Notes under the pieces: model-generated
What the model saw: the letters and a program-made list of their open reading frames with translations, nothing else
The model's database searches: none
What the model was told of the DNA's origin: nothing
Translations under genes and position numbers: made by a program
Origin: Phycicoccus endophyticus
GTDB taxonomy: Bacteria > Actinomycetota > Actinomycetes > Actinomycetales > Dermatophilaceae
Length of the DNA: 64,000 bases
Direction: 5' to 3'
Assembly: GCF_011326735.1 (NCBI RefSeq)
Contig: NZ_JAANCN010000012.1
Span: 31,491-95,490, forward strand
Shown: positions 56,101-64,000 of the stretch, piece by piece
Layout of the letters: each line of letters begins with the position of its first letter
Numbering within the stretch: position 1 is the first letter of the stretch

Positions 56101-57102
56101 GTGCCACTGATCACCCTGCGCCATGCCTTGGACGCGGCCCGGGACGGCGGGTACGCCATCGGGGCCTTCAACGTGAGCGACCTCATCCAAGCCGAGGCCG
56201 TGCTCGACGCCGCGGAGCTCACCGACTCACCCGTGATCGTGGAGACGCTTGCGGGCGTGTCCTCACACGGCGAGGACGCGCGGTACTGGTCCGGTCTCCT
56301 GCACCTCATCGGTACCTATCCGGACCTGCCCGTCGTCCTCCACCTGGACCACGGTCCGGACGCCACGACATGCCGGAGGGCCGTTGACCACGGCTTCTCC
56401 AGCGTCATGATCGACGGCAGTCTCGGCTCGGACGGCCGGCCGAGCTCGTTCGAGGCGAACGTGGAGGTCACGGCCGAGGTGGTCGAGTACGCCCACGCCG
56501 CCGGGGTGTCGGTCGAGGGCGAGCTGGGAACCATCGGCGGCAGCAAGGTCGACGGCAGCCGTGCCGAGATCGTGTTGGCGGACCCGGAGCAGGCTCGCGA
56601 GTTCGTCGACCGCACCGGGGTAGACGCGCTGGCCGTGGCCATCGGGACCTCGCACGGGGCCTACAAGTTCGACACCCCGCCGGACGGGTCGGTCCTGCAC
56701 ATGGATCTCATCCGGCGCATCGCCGAGCGGGTACCCGGGACGCACCTCGTCATGCACGGGTCGTCCTCCCTCCCGGCCGACCTGCGGGAGCAGAACAACC
56801 GTTTCGGAGCCTCGCTGCCGCAGTCATGGGGGGTCCCCGACGAGGAGAAGGAGCGCTCGGTCTCGATGGGTGTACGCAAGATCAACCAGGGGATGGACTC
56901 CCACCTGGCCTTCACCGGTGCCGTCCGGGAAGCGCTGGCGCGCGACGGCCTCTCGGTCGACCCCGCGCAGTACCTCGGTCAGGGCCGGCAGGCGATGCAG
57001 GACCTGGTCGCTGTCCGGATGCGCCTGTTCGGTCAGGCAGGCCGGGCGGACGACCTGCGAAACGCCTCGCCGGCCCCTGCAACGGCCGGGGGAGCCCGAT
57101 GA
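56101..57102 (+). CDS. Class II fructose-bisphosphate-type aldolase
   Basis: A 333-residue zinc aldolase of the fructose/tagatose-bisphosphate family. Zinc and catalytic residues are visible in VVLHLDHGPD, SVEGELGTIGG, IGTSHGAYKF and VMHGSSSLP. It cleaves a ketose phosphate to DHAP plus an aldehyde phosphate or aldehyde. A GTG start with GAGGAGG 6 nt upstream. It is unusual to have this next to a FucA-like aldolase in one operon. Confidence 0.92.
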   Translation: MPLITLRHALDAARDGGYAIGAFNVSDLIQAEAVLDAAELTDSPVIVETLAGVSSHGEDARYWSGLLHLIGTYPDLPVVLHLDHGPDATTCRRAVDHGFSSVMIDGSLGSDGRPSSFEANVEVTAEVVEYAHAAGVSVEGELGTIGGSKVDGSRAEIVLADPEQAREFVDRTGVDALAVAIGTSHGAYKFDTPPDGSVLHMDLIRRIAERVPGTHLVMHGSSSLPADLREQNNRFGASLPQSWGVPDEEKERSVSMGVRKINQGMDSHLAFTGAVREALARDGLSVDPAQYLGQGRQAMQDLVAVRMRLFGQAGRADDLRNASPAPATAGGAR

Positions 57103-58733
57103 GCCACTACGTCGTGCCCGTTGCCCCAGATCCGCTCACCCACGCCGATGACGAGGTGTACCTCGTGGCCAGCGGAGACCTGCGTCTGGCGGCAAACCAG
57201 ACCTGCTGGCCCGTCCAGCGGGTGCTCGAGGGGGACCTCGAGCGCGCGGTGCACTCTGTGGGCCGTCGGCTCCGACGGGCACATCCGGTCGACGAGGAGG
57301 AGGGGCACGGCTTCATCTCGAGCCAGCGGATGGGCATCGAGGTGTTCCGTACGGTTCCTCCCGAGGCGCCGCTCGTCGTGGCCGAGGCGGTCTGGCAGTA
57401 CAGCCACCATGTCCTCGCCGGCCTGCGCACCCACCGCGGCCCCATCCTGCTGGTCGCCAACTGGAGCGGCGAGTTCCCCGGGCTGGTCGGCATGCTGGGT
57501 CTCACCGCGAGCCTGACGAAGGCCGGGGTCGAGCACTCGATCTTGTGGAGCAAGGACTTCACCGACGACTGGGCACTCGACAAGCTGCAGGAGTGGGTCG
57601 ACACCGGTCGGATCGTGCACGACCTCTCCCACGTACGGGACCTGCCGCCGCTTCCCGACTGCGAGGAGTCTGCACTGGGCCGAGCCCTCGCCGATCAGCT
57701 CCTGCGCGAGAAGGCGGTGATCGGGGTGTTCGACGAAGGATGCATGGGCATGTACAACGCCATCATCGACGACGAGCTGCTCAACCCGCTGGGCATCTAC
57801 AAGGAGCGCCTGTCCCAGAGCGCTCTCGTGGCCGAGATGGCGCGCGTCGACGAGGAGGAGGCCCAGTCGGTCCGGCGGTGGCTGGACGACGCGGGGATGA
57901 CGTTCCACACGGGGACGCGCGAGGAGACCGAGCTCACGGACGCCCAGCTGCTCAGCCAGTTCCGGATGTACATCGCCGCCCTGCGCATCGCCGACGACTT
58001 CGGCCTGGACGCGGTGGGAATCCAGTACCAGCAGGGCCTGAAGGACACCGTGCCCGCGAGTGACCTCGCCGAGGGGCTGCTGAACAACGTGGCCCGGCCG
58101 CCCGTCCGCTCGCGGGACGGTTCGCGCGAGCTGTACGCGGGGGTGGCCCTGCCCCACTTCAACGAGGTCGACGAGGGCGTGGCCGTCGACAGCCTGGTGA
58201 CCAACCGGGTGTGGACAGCCATGGGCATGGACCCGGCCACGACCTTGCACGACATCCGGTGGGGCGAGGAGTACGACGGCGACTTCGTCTGGGTCATGGA
58301 GATCAGCGGAGCGGTGCCTGCCTCGCACAACGGCGGGTATGCGCACAGCTGGTCGATGCGCCAGCCGCCCATGTACTTCCCGTTGGGCGGCGGGACCCTC
58401 AGTGGCGTGTCGCGGCCCGGCGAGATCGTCTGGTCACGGGTCTTCATCGAGGACGGATCGCTGCACGTGGACCTCGGCCGGGGTTCGGCCGTCGCGCTGC
58501 CCTCCGAGGAGACCCGGCGCCGGCTCGAGGCCACCACCCCGCAGTGGCCGATCATGCATGCCGTGCTTCACGGCGTCGGACGAGACCAGCTCATGGCCCG
58601 CCACAAGGCCAACCACCTCAACGTCGTCTACGCCCCGGATCCCCAGACCGCGGACCGTGGCCTGCTCGCCAAGGCGGCGATGTTCGCCTCGCTCGGGCTC
58701 ACGGTGCACCTGTGCGGCGACGTCCGGGTCTGA
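57099..58733 (+). CDS. L-fucose isomerase-like protein
   Basis: A 544-residue protein of the fucose/arabinose isomerase superfamily. The middle region FDEGCMGMYNAIIDDELLN has candidate metal-binding acidic residues; AVGIQYQQGL and the C-terminal MARHKANHLNVVYAP supply a likely catalytic His. It would convert an aldose to a ketose with Mn2+. The substrate specificity is unknown; it is not close enough to canonical FucI for a firm name. ATGA overlap with the aldolase gene. Confidence 0.8.
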   Translation: MSHYVVPVAPDPLTHADDEVYLVASGDLRLAANQTCWPVQRVLEGDLERAVHSVGRRLRRAHPVDEEEGHGFISSQRMGIEVFRTVPPEAPLVVAEAVWQYSHHVLAGLRTHRGPILLVANWSGEFPGLVGMLGLTASLTKAGVEHSILWSKDFTDDWALDKLQEWVDTGRIVHDLSHVRDLPPLPDCEESALGRALADQLLREKAVIGVFDEGCMGMYNAIIDDELLNPLGIYKERLSQSALVAEMARVDEEEAQSVRRWLDDAGMTFHTGTREETELTDAQLLSQFRMYIAALRIADDFGLDAVGIQYQQGLKDTVPASDLAEGLLNNVARPPVRSRDGSRELYAGVALPHFNEVDEGVAVDSLVTNRVWTAMGMDPATTLHDIRWGEEYDGDFVWVMEISGAVPASHNGGYAHSWSMRQPPMYFPLGGGTLSGVSRPGEIVWSRVFIEDGSLHVDLGRGSAVALPSEETRRRLEATTPQWPIMHAVLHGVGRDQLMARHKANHLNVVYAPDPQTADRGLLAKAAMFASLGLTVHLCGDVRV

Positions 58734-58749
58734 GAGCGGAGAGACCCTC

Positions 58750-60276
58750 ATGAGCGAGGCTGGACCACTGGTCCTCGGCATCGACCTCGGGACCGGCAGC
58801 AGCAAAGGGGTGTTGGCCACCCTCGAGGGGAAGGTCGTCGCGACCGCGACAGTGCCGCGACCCAGCTCGATGTCGCTGCCGCGTCCCGGCTGGGCCGAGG
58901 TCGACGCCGAGGCGGTCTGGTGGACAGACGTGTGCAGCATCGGCCGTCAGCTGGCGGCCCAGGCCGCGCACCGGGCGTGCACGGTCGCTGCGCTGTGCGT
59001 CAGTGGGGTCGGTCCGTGTCTGCTGCCCACCGACGCGCGGGCCGTCCCCCTCCGTCCGGCCATCCTGTACGGCATCGACATGCGGGCCACCGCCGAGATC
59101 GACGAGCTCACACGTCGGTACGGAGACGACACCGTGCTGCAGGTGGCAGGTACCCCGCTCACGACCCAGGCGGTCGGGCCGAAGGCCCTGTGGCTCCGGC
59201 ACAACGAACCGGAGGTCTGGTCGAGGACCCGGGAGTGGCACACCTCGACCTCGTACGTCGTCCGGCGCCTCACCGGCGAGTACGTCATGGACCATCACAC
59301 CGCCAGCCAGAGTGTCCCGTTGTACGACCTGGCCCGGGAGAGCTGGCACTCTTCCTGGTACGGCGAGGTCATGGGCGACGTTCCGGCACCACGCCTGGCG
59401 TGGGGGAGCGAGGTCGTCGGTTCGGTGTCGGAGGCCGCGGCGGCCGAGACGGGGCTGCCGGCCGGGACCCCTGTCTGCGCGGGCACTGTCGACGCATGGG
59501 CCGAGGCGTTGAGCGCCGGTGTCTCGGATCCCGGCGACCTGATGGTGATGTACGGGTCGACGATGTTCTTCGTCCAGGTCGTCGACCGCCCCGCGGCACA
59601 TCCGCTGCTGTGGAACACGACGGGGGTGATGCCGGGCTCTCGAACGCGGGCCGCCGGCATGGCCACGTCCGGTTCGATCACGACCTGGCTGCAGGACCTC
59701 GTCGGAGGGGCGGGCTTCGAGACCTTGCAGGCGGAGGCCGCAGCGGTGCCACCGGGCTCGGATGGCCTGCTCTTGTTGCCGTACTTCGCAGGGGAGCGGA
59801 CTCCCATCTTCGACCCCCAGGCCAGCGGCGTGCTGGCGGGGTTGACCTTGCGTCACACCCGGGGACATCTCTTGCGGGCGACGTACGAGGCAACCGGACA
59901 TGCGGTTCGGCAGATCGTCGACCTCCTCGACGACGTCGCGACACCGGTACGCCGGATCGTGGCCGTGGGGGGTGGCACACAGGGCGGGTTGTGGCCACAG
60001 ATCGTGAGCGATGTGTCGGGCCGGGAACAGCTGGTGCCCACGGAAACGATCGGCGCGAGCTACGGAGACGCGCTCATTGCGGCGGTCGGCGCCGGGCTGG
60101 TGCCCGCGACGACGTCCTGGGCGACCGAGGACAGGGTCGTCGAACCACGGACGGCGTTGTCGGAGCTCTATGCGGGAATGCACGCTGACTACCAGGCCCT
60201 GTACGAGAGCACCCGGCCGGTGGTGCACCGCCTGGCCGAGCTTCGTCAGCGGAACGCCGCCATGGGGCGCACCTGA
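58750..60276 (+). CDS. FGGY-family carbohydrate kinase, second (xylulokinase-like)
   Basis: A 508-residue kinase with VLGIDLGTGSSKGVLATLEG at the N-terminus, MVMYGSTMFFVQVV in the second domain and IVAVGGGTQGGLWPQIVSDV at the ATP site; GERTPIFDPQASGVLAGLTL is the xylulokinase-like block. It is clearly distinct from the first kinase of the operon. Last gene, followed by a good terminator. Confidence 0.92.
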   Translation: MSEAGPLVLGIDLGTGSSKGVLATLEGKVVATATVPRPSSMSLPRPGWAEVDAEAVWWTDVCSIGRQLAAQAAHRACTVAALCVSGVGPCLLPTDARAVPLRPAILYGIDMRATAEIDELTRRYGDDTVLQVAGTPLTTQAVGPKALWLRHNEPEVWSRTREWHTSTSYVVRRLTGEYVMDHHTASQSVPLYDLARESWHSSWYGEVMGDVPAPRLAWGSEVVGSVSEAAAAETGLPAGTPVCAGTVDAWAEALSAGVSDPGDLMVMYGSTMFFVQVVDRPAAHPLLWNTTGVMPGSRTRAAGMATSGSITTWLQDLVGGAGFETLQAEAAAVPPGSDGLLLLPYFAGERTPIFDPQASGVLAGLTLRHTRGHLLRATYEATGHAVRQIVDLLDDVATPVRRIVAVGGGTQGGLWPQIVSDVSGREQLVPTETIGASYGDALIAAVGAGLVPATTSWATEDRVVEPRTALSELYAGMHADYQALYESTRPVVHRLAELRQRNAAMGRT

Positions 60277-60304
60277 CCGCAGCTCCACCTGCTCCCACAC
60301 GAGA

Positions 60305-60336
60305 CCGCCGCGGCTGACGAGAGTCGGCCGCGGCGG
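60305..60336 (+). terminator. Terminator of the LacI-controlled sugar operon
   Basis: CCGCCGCGGC (60305-60314) pairs with GCCGCGGCGG (60327-60336), and TGAC/GTCG extends it across one T:G pair to a GAGA loop: 14 bp in all. It starts 28 nt after the last stop codon. Confidence 0.8.
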
Positions 60337-60360
60337 CCTGTGGGCACTGCTGCCGGCCGG

Positions 60361-60873
60361 TCAGCCGGGGAAGTGGATGTAGCGCCAGCCCGACGGCGCG
60401 GTGCGCCGGTGGTTGTAGGCGTATGCCGGGCTCCAGTTGTACTCCTCGAAGGAGATCCGGCCGTCGGCGCGCACCCGGTTGACCCAGGCGACGTGGCCGT
60501 GGCCGTCCGGGACACCGACCGCCCCGACCCGCGGAGTGCGGTTGACGCGCAGGCCGGCCTGCTGGGCGGCGTTGATCCAGTTCGAGGCATTGCCCCAGTG
60601 GACCCCGCGCCAGTAGTTGTTGAACGAGATGCCGTTGCGGCGGTTGAGCCGCCAGGCGACGAACGACGTGCACTCCCGGGTGTAGAAGTTCCAGCGGTCG
60701 ACCTGGTCGACGGCGCTGTTCTTGTACGGGTAGTCGTTGACCGGGTCGGCGGCGCTGACGGCCAGAGCCGGCTCCGCCGTGAGCATCGGCAGGGTGACGG
60801 CGGTCGCCGCCGCACCGAGGCCGAGCCCGAGGATCGACCGGCGGTCGGGCCGGGCGTTCTGGACATGGGTCAT
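60361..60873 (-). CDS. Secreted CHAP-domain peptidoglycan amidase/endopeptidase
   Basis: A 170-residue exported protein. The signal has a twin-arginine motif (DRRSILGLGLGAA) and a cleavage site after AEPALA (about residue 38). The CHAP domain follows: catalytic Cys68 in TRECTSFVAWRL, His in GHGHVAWVNRV and an acidic/Asn residue in FEEYNW. It should cut cell-wall peptides outside the cell. No wall-binding domain is attached. Confidence 0.9.
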   Translation of the reverse strand: MTHVQNARPDRRSILGLGLGAAATAVTLPMLTAEPALAVSAADPVNDYPYKNSAVDQVDRWNFYTRECTSFVAWRLNRRNGISFNNYWRGVHWGNASNWINAAQQAGLRVNRTPRVGAVGVPDGHGHVAWVNRVRADGRISFEEYNWSPAYAYNHRRTAPSGWRYIHFPG

Positions 60874-60895
60874 GTGAGGTCCCCCCTAGGGTCAG

Positions 60896-60930
60896 GTGCG
60901 AGTTCCCCCTCGCACGTGGCTCGCAACCTA
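60896..60930 (-). promoter_or_regulatory. Promoter and 5'-leader hairpin of the CHAP gene
   Basis: The minus-strand TAGGTT (60930-60925) would start transcription near 60917, right at an inverted repeat GTGCGAG-N6-CTCGCAC (60896-60915). A hairpin at the very 5' end can protect the mRNA or control initiation. Confidence 0.45.
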
Positions 60931-61140
60931 CTCCTGTTCGCGCCCGTCGTCGCGGCAACGACCGGGGGACTCTCCCCGCCCTGTCGCCGCACGATGGTCT
61001 CGCGTCCCGCGGGACCGTCCGTGATGCCGCCCGCTGGCCGGAGTGACACATGCTGCGGTGCTGTACCACGTCCGCGGAGGTGCAGCGCCTCGCATCGCCG
61101 TGCGATGCCGCACCCACCGGGGTTTGTGAGAATCGGGGGC

Positions 61141-61386
61141 ATGGAGACCGCGCTCGTCGACCCACGCGATCAGACCTGGGAGATCGAGGACCCCGTCTTT
61201 CGGGTCTACTTCCACGACCAGCGCGGGACCTCCTCGGAGTACGAGGTCCGCGGTGCGCAGGTCGACGAGGTGCTCGACTGGGCGGCGCGGGTTGCCGACG
61301 GGCGCACGTTCGTCCTCTACGTCTGCGTCCCGGACGAAGGTATCGGTCTGGTTCGACTCCTGGGCCAGGATCCGAACGCAGCTTGA
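61141..61386 (+). CDS. Small conserved actinobacterial protein, function unknown
   Basis: An 81-residue soluble protein reading METALVDPRDQTWEIEDPVF at the start and GLVRLLGQDPNAA at the end. Its look (alternating beta strands, FRVYFHDQRG, DEVLDWAARVADGRTFVLYV) resembles small uncharacterised proteins I recall from other actinobacteria. GAGAAT at 61128-61133 is 7 nt before ATG, suggesting a leaderless transcript. It is the last chromosomal gene before the mobile elements. Confidence 0.65.
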   Translation: METALVDPRDQTWEIEDPVFRVYFHDQRGTSSEYEVRGAQVDEVLDWAARVADGRTFVLYVCVPDEGIGLVRLLGQDPNAA

Positions 61387-61540
61387 CCTCGAGGGTCGTG
61401 CCCAACCGTGCGCGACCCATGCCACGACGGGACCAGACTGCGCGGATGTACGTGCTACCGCGGAGACGATCGGCTGGTCCGGCGATCCAGCTGACGGGTA
61501 GGTGCCGAGCGGCGCCTGCGGACATGCGACGGGAGGCCGG

Positions 61541-61572
61541 TGGCCCCGACAGGATTCGAACTGTCTGCTCCG
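61541..61572 (-). pseudogene. tRNA 3'-end remnant
   Basis: On the minus strand this reads a tRNA-like T-arm (ACAG-TTCGAAT-CCTGT), an acceptor 3' strand CGGGGCC and a discriminator A, followed by CC. The T-stem lacks one G and everything 5' of the T-arm is replaced by IS3 sequence, so it is not functional. It is either a tRNA gene cut by the IS or an attachment-site copy left by an integrated element. Confidence 0.6.
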
Positions 61573-61623
61573 TGAACCGCCCCGGCATGTCCGGAGACTC
61601 CGATCCTTGGGAAGGTTGGAGTC

Positions 61624-61922
61624 ATGCCAGGAGAGACAAGCCGGCGGTACCCGGCGGAGCTGAAGGCTCGGGCGGTGCGGATGTACGCCGAGATCCGCCC
61701 CGATCATGAGAGCGACTGGGAGGCGATGGGCCGGGTCGCTGAGCTGCTCGGGGTCGCCACCGCGGAGACGGTCCGTAAGTGGGTGCGTCAGGGGCAGGTC
61801 GACGCCGGCGACCGGGCCGGGGTCAGCACCGAGGAGGCCGCGGAGGTCAAGCGGCTGCGGCGGGAGAACGCCGAGCTGCGCCGCGCGAACGCGATCCTGA
61901 AGGCGGCGTCGAGTTTCTTCGC
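61624..61922 (+). pseudogene. IS3 transposase OrfA, split by IS110 insertion
   Basis: The N-terminal helix-turn-helix (YPAELKARAVRMYAEIRPDH, ETVRKWVRQGQVDAG) and leucine-zipper-like RLRRENAELRRANAILKAAS are intact. After the codons SSFFA the frame runs into IS110 DNA and stops 5 codons later. Joining 61922 to 63214 restores [12 protein letters not shown] and a stop that overlaps the orfB GTG, showing that the original gene was intact. Confidence 0.85.
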
Positions 61923-61934
61923 GTCAATGCCACG

Positions 61935-62100
61935 CTGATCGGGTCCGGCGGGGTTCGCTCGTTTCTTCGCTGCCCCGGGTTCGTCGGTGGCTTCTCGTCC
62001 GATGTGCGGCCTCGCCGGGCGCCCTGACCGTCGGGTTCCTCGTGGCTTGATAGGAGCCTGCATCTGGCTGGATTGAGGCGTGCCCGGGGTCACCCGGCGA
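61935..62100 (+). ncRNA. Candidate bridge RNA in the IS110 left end
   Basis: Four segments occur in the order described for IS110 bridge RNAs. GTTTCTTCGC (61961-61970) is identical to the left target flank at 61913-61922. CTCG (61994-61997) is complementary to the right flank. ATAGGAGC (62050-62057) is identical to the element's right end at 63201-63208. ATTGA (62072-62076) is complementary to the left tip TCAAT (61924-61928). RNA boundaries are approximate. Confidence 0.6.
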
Positions 62101-62141
62101 CCAGGACGTCCTCATTGTCGAGCAGGAGAAGCGAGGCCGTC

Positions 62142-63185
62142 ATGGTCATGATCGGAACCGATTCACACAAGAAGACGCACACCGTGGTCGCGCTCGACCG
62201 GGTCGGCCGGAAGCTCGGTGAGCTGACGGTGCGCGCCAACACCGACGGCCACGTGAACCTGCTGCGTTGGGCCGCCGGGTTCGGCGAGGTCACCTTCGCG
62301 TTGGAGGACTGCCGGCACCTGACCCGCCGGCTTGAGGGTGACCTGCTGCGGGCCGGCCAACGAGTGATGCGGGTACCCACGCGGTTGATGGCTGATGCCC
62401 GTCGTGGAGCCCGCGCGCCTGGCAAGTCCGACCCGATCGACGCCGAAGCCGTCGCCCTGGCGGCGCTGCGCCACGCGGACTTGCCGGTGGCCGAGCTGGA
62501 CGGCCCAGCCCGGGAGATCAAGCTCCTGTCGGACTACCGCCGTGACCTGGTCATGCAGCGCACCCGTGCCTGCTGTCAGCTGCGCTGGCACCTGCACGAG
62601 CTCGACCCCGACCTGGAGGTCCGCTCCCGCAGCCTGCGCAACGACAACACCACCCGCCGGGTCGCGGACGCGCTCGAGGGCGTGGACGGGATCGTCGCGC
62701 GCCTGGCGCGGGATTTGCTCGCGCGGATCGTCGAGCTCAACACCTTGGTGAAGGCCCTCGAGAAGGAGCTAGCCGCCCTAGTGGCCGCCCAGGCCCCCAG
62801 CCTGCTCGCCATCCCCGGCGTCGGGGTGCTCTCGGCGGCCGTGCTCATCGGCGAAACCGCCGGCGTGCATCGCTTCCGCGACGCCGCTGCCTACGCCCGG
62901 TTCACCGGCACCGCACCGGTCCCAGTGTGGTCCGGGTCCAGCGCCGGGAAGGTCCGACTCAACCGCGGCGGCAACCGACAGTCCAACTACGCCCTGCACA
63001 TGATCGCCGTCACCCAAGCCCGCGGCATCGGTCCCGGCCGGGAGTATCTGGAACGTCAGAGCCGCCGCGGCAAGGACCGCACCGCAGCCTTCCGCCTCCT
63101 CCGGCGTCGCCTGTCCGACACCGTCTTCCAGGCACTGCGCGCCGACCAACGCCACAACGTCACCGACCTTCCCACCGCGGCCTGA
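62142..63185 (+). CDS. IS110-family transposase (bridge-RNA-guided recombinase)
   Basis: A 347-residue full-length transposase. The N-terminal RuvC-like DEDD domain shows IGTDSHKKTHTVVAL (Asp), TFALEDCRHL (Glu) and GKSDPIDAEAVALAAL (Asp residues). The C-terminal transposase-20 domain shows LLAIPGVGVLSAAVLIGETA and the catalytic-serine block SGSSAGKVRLNRGGNRQSNY. No stop or frameshift is present, so it may be active. ATG 62142 is preceded by GCGAGG; it ends 28 nt before the right junction. Confidence 0.93.
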   Translation: MVMIGTDSHKKTHTVVALDRVGRKLGELTVRANTDGHVNLLRWAAGFGEVTFALEDCRHLTRRLEGDLLRAGQRVMRVPTRLMADARRGARAPGKSDPIDAEAVALAALRHADLPVAELDGPAREIKLLSDYRRDLVMQRTRACCQLRWHLHELDPDLEVRSRSLRNDNTTRRVADALEGVDGIVARLARDLLARIVELNTLVKALEKELAALVAAQAPSLLAIPGVGVLSAAVLIGETAGVHRFRDAAAYARFTGTAPVPVWSGSSAGKVRLNRGGNRQSNYALHMIAVTQARGIGPGREYLERQSRRGKDRTAAFRLLRRRLSDTVFQALRADQRHNVTDLPTAA

Positions 63186-63204
63186 CCCGCAGCCCTTGAC
63201 ATAG

Positions 63205-64000
<796 letters not shown>

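Noticed and set aside
60874..61140. Possible c-di-AMP (ydaO) riboswitch in front of the CHAP hydrolase
   Set aside because: Such riboswitches often precede wall hydrolases, but the conserved ydaO sequence blocks are not present in the upstream DNA; only a short promoter-proximal hairpin is seen.
61923..61938. Natural C-terminus of IS3 OrfA (SMPR then stop)
   Set aside because: The last codons are IS110 DNA; joining across the IS110 restores the normal OrfA end and the OrfA-OrfB overlap.

Overview
The window is chromosomal DNA of a high-GC actinobacterium. The evidence is very high GC with G/C-ending codons, a fused 2-oxoglutarate decarboxylase (Kgd), a mycothiol-type SigR/RsrA pair, a 24-residue bL37 gene, DUF6104, PPA1309 and UPF0182 proteins, Ni-superoxide dismutase with its SodX protease, and many genes whose start codon sits 6-8 nt behind a TANNNT -10 box (leaderless transcription). 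The overall set fits the Micrococcales, perhaps Intrasporangiaceae-like; that placement is inference.

0-8 kb: housekeeping and envelope genes (YgjP-like metalloprotease, NUDIX, DUF2342, MoaE, a PDZ/Lon-type membrane protease, PPA1309, UPF0182), then the initiator tRNA-fMet with its own promoter and terminator. 8-13 kb: type II NADH dehydrogenase, a catalytic plus a non-catalytic M16 peptidase, and HisN. 13.5-19.6 kb: a complete family-5 peptide ABC importer. 19.6-24 kb: RsgA, AroA, DoxX, a SRAP protein and a small hydrolase. 24-28 kb: sigR-rsrA with a textbook SigR-type promoter, bL37, a tiny secreted peptide and two membrane HD-domain proteins. 28-31.5 kb: ManA, NiSOD/SodX and malic enzyme. 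31.5-35.2 kb: dTDP-rhamnose genes (rfbC-rfbA divergent from rfbB-rfbD), bordered by a decayed tyrosine phosphatase and a 13-G tract. 35.2-41 kb: an oxidoreductase, a GDSL hydrolase, DUF6104 and Kgd. 41-45.5 kb: an ABC-2 exporter and two CNNM/CorC-type membrane proteins, the first preceded by a minute polyproline leader ORF.

45.5-60.3 kb holds two sugar-uptake regions. The first is a CUT1-type importer with a DeoR regulator. The second is a LacI-controlled operon with an importer, two FGGY kinases, a fuculose-aldolase-like protein, a class II fructose-bisphosphate-type aldolase and a fucose-isomerase-like protein. Neither encodes an ATPase, so both probably use a shared one elsewhere. The substrate of the second operon cannot be named from sequence.

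60.3-64 kb is a CHAP hydrolase and a small conserved protein, followed by a mobile-element pile-up: a tRNA 3'-end remnant abuts an IS3 element whose orfA is split by an IS110 element and whose orfB is cut by a third, IS30-like element. The IS110 left end carries four segments in the order expected of a bridge RNA, two of them matching the actual insertion site and the element's own end. This and the polyproline leader at 43.1 kb are the most interesting signals in the window.
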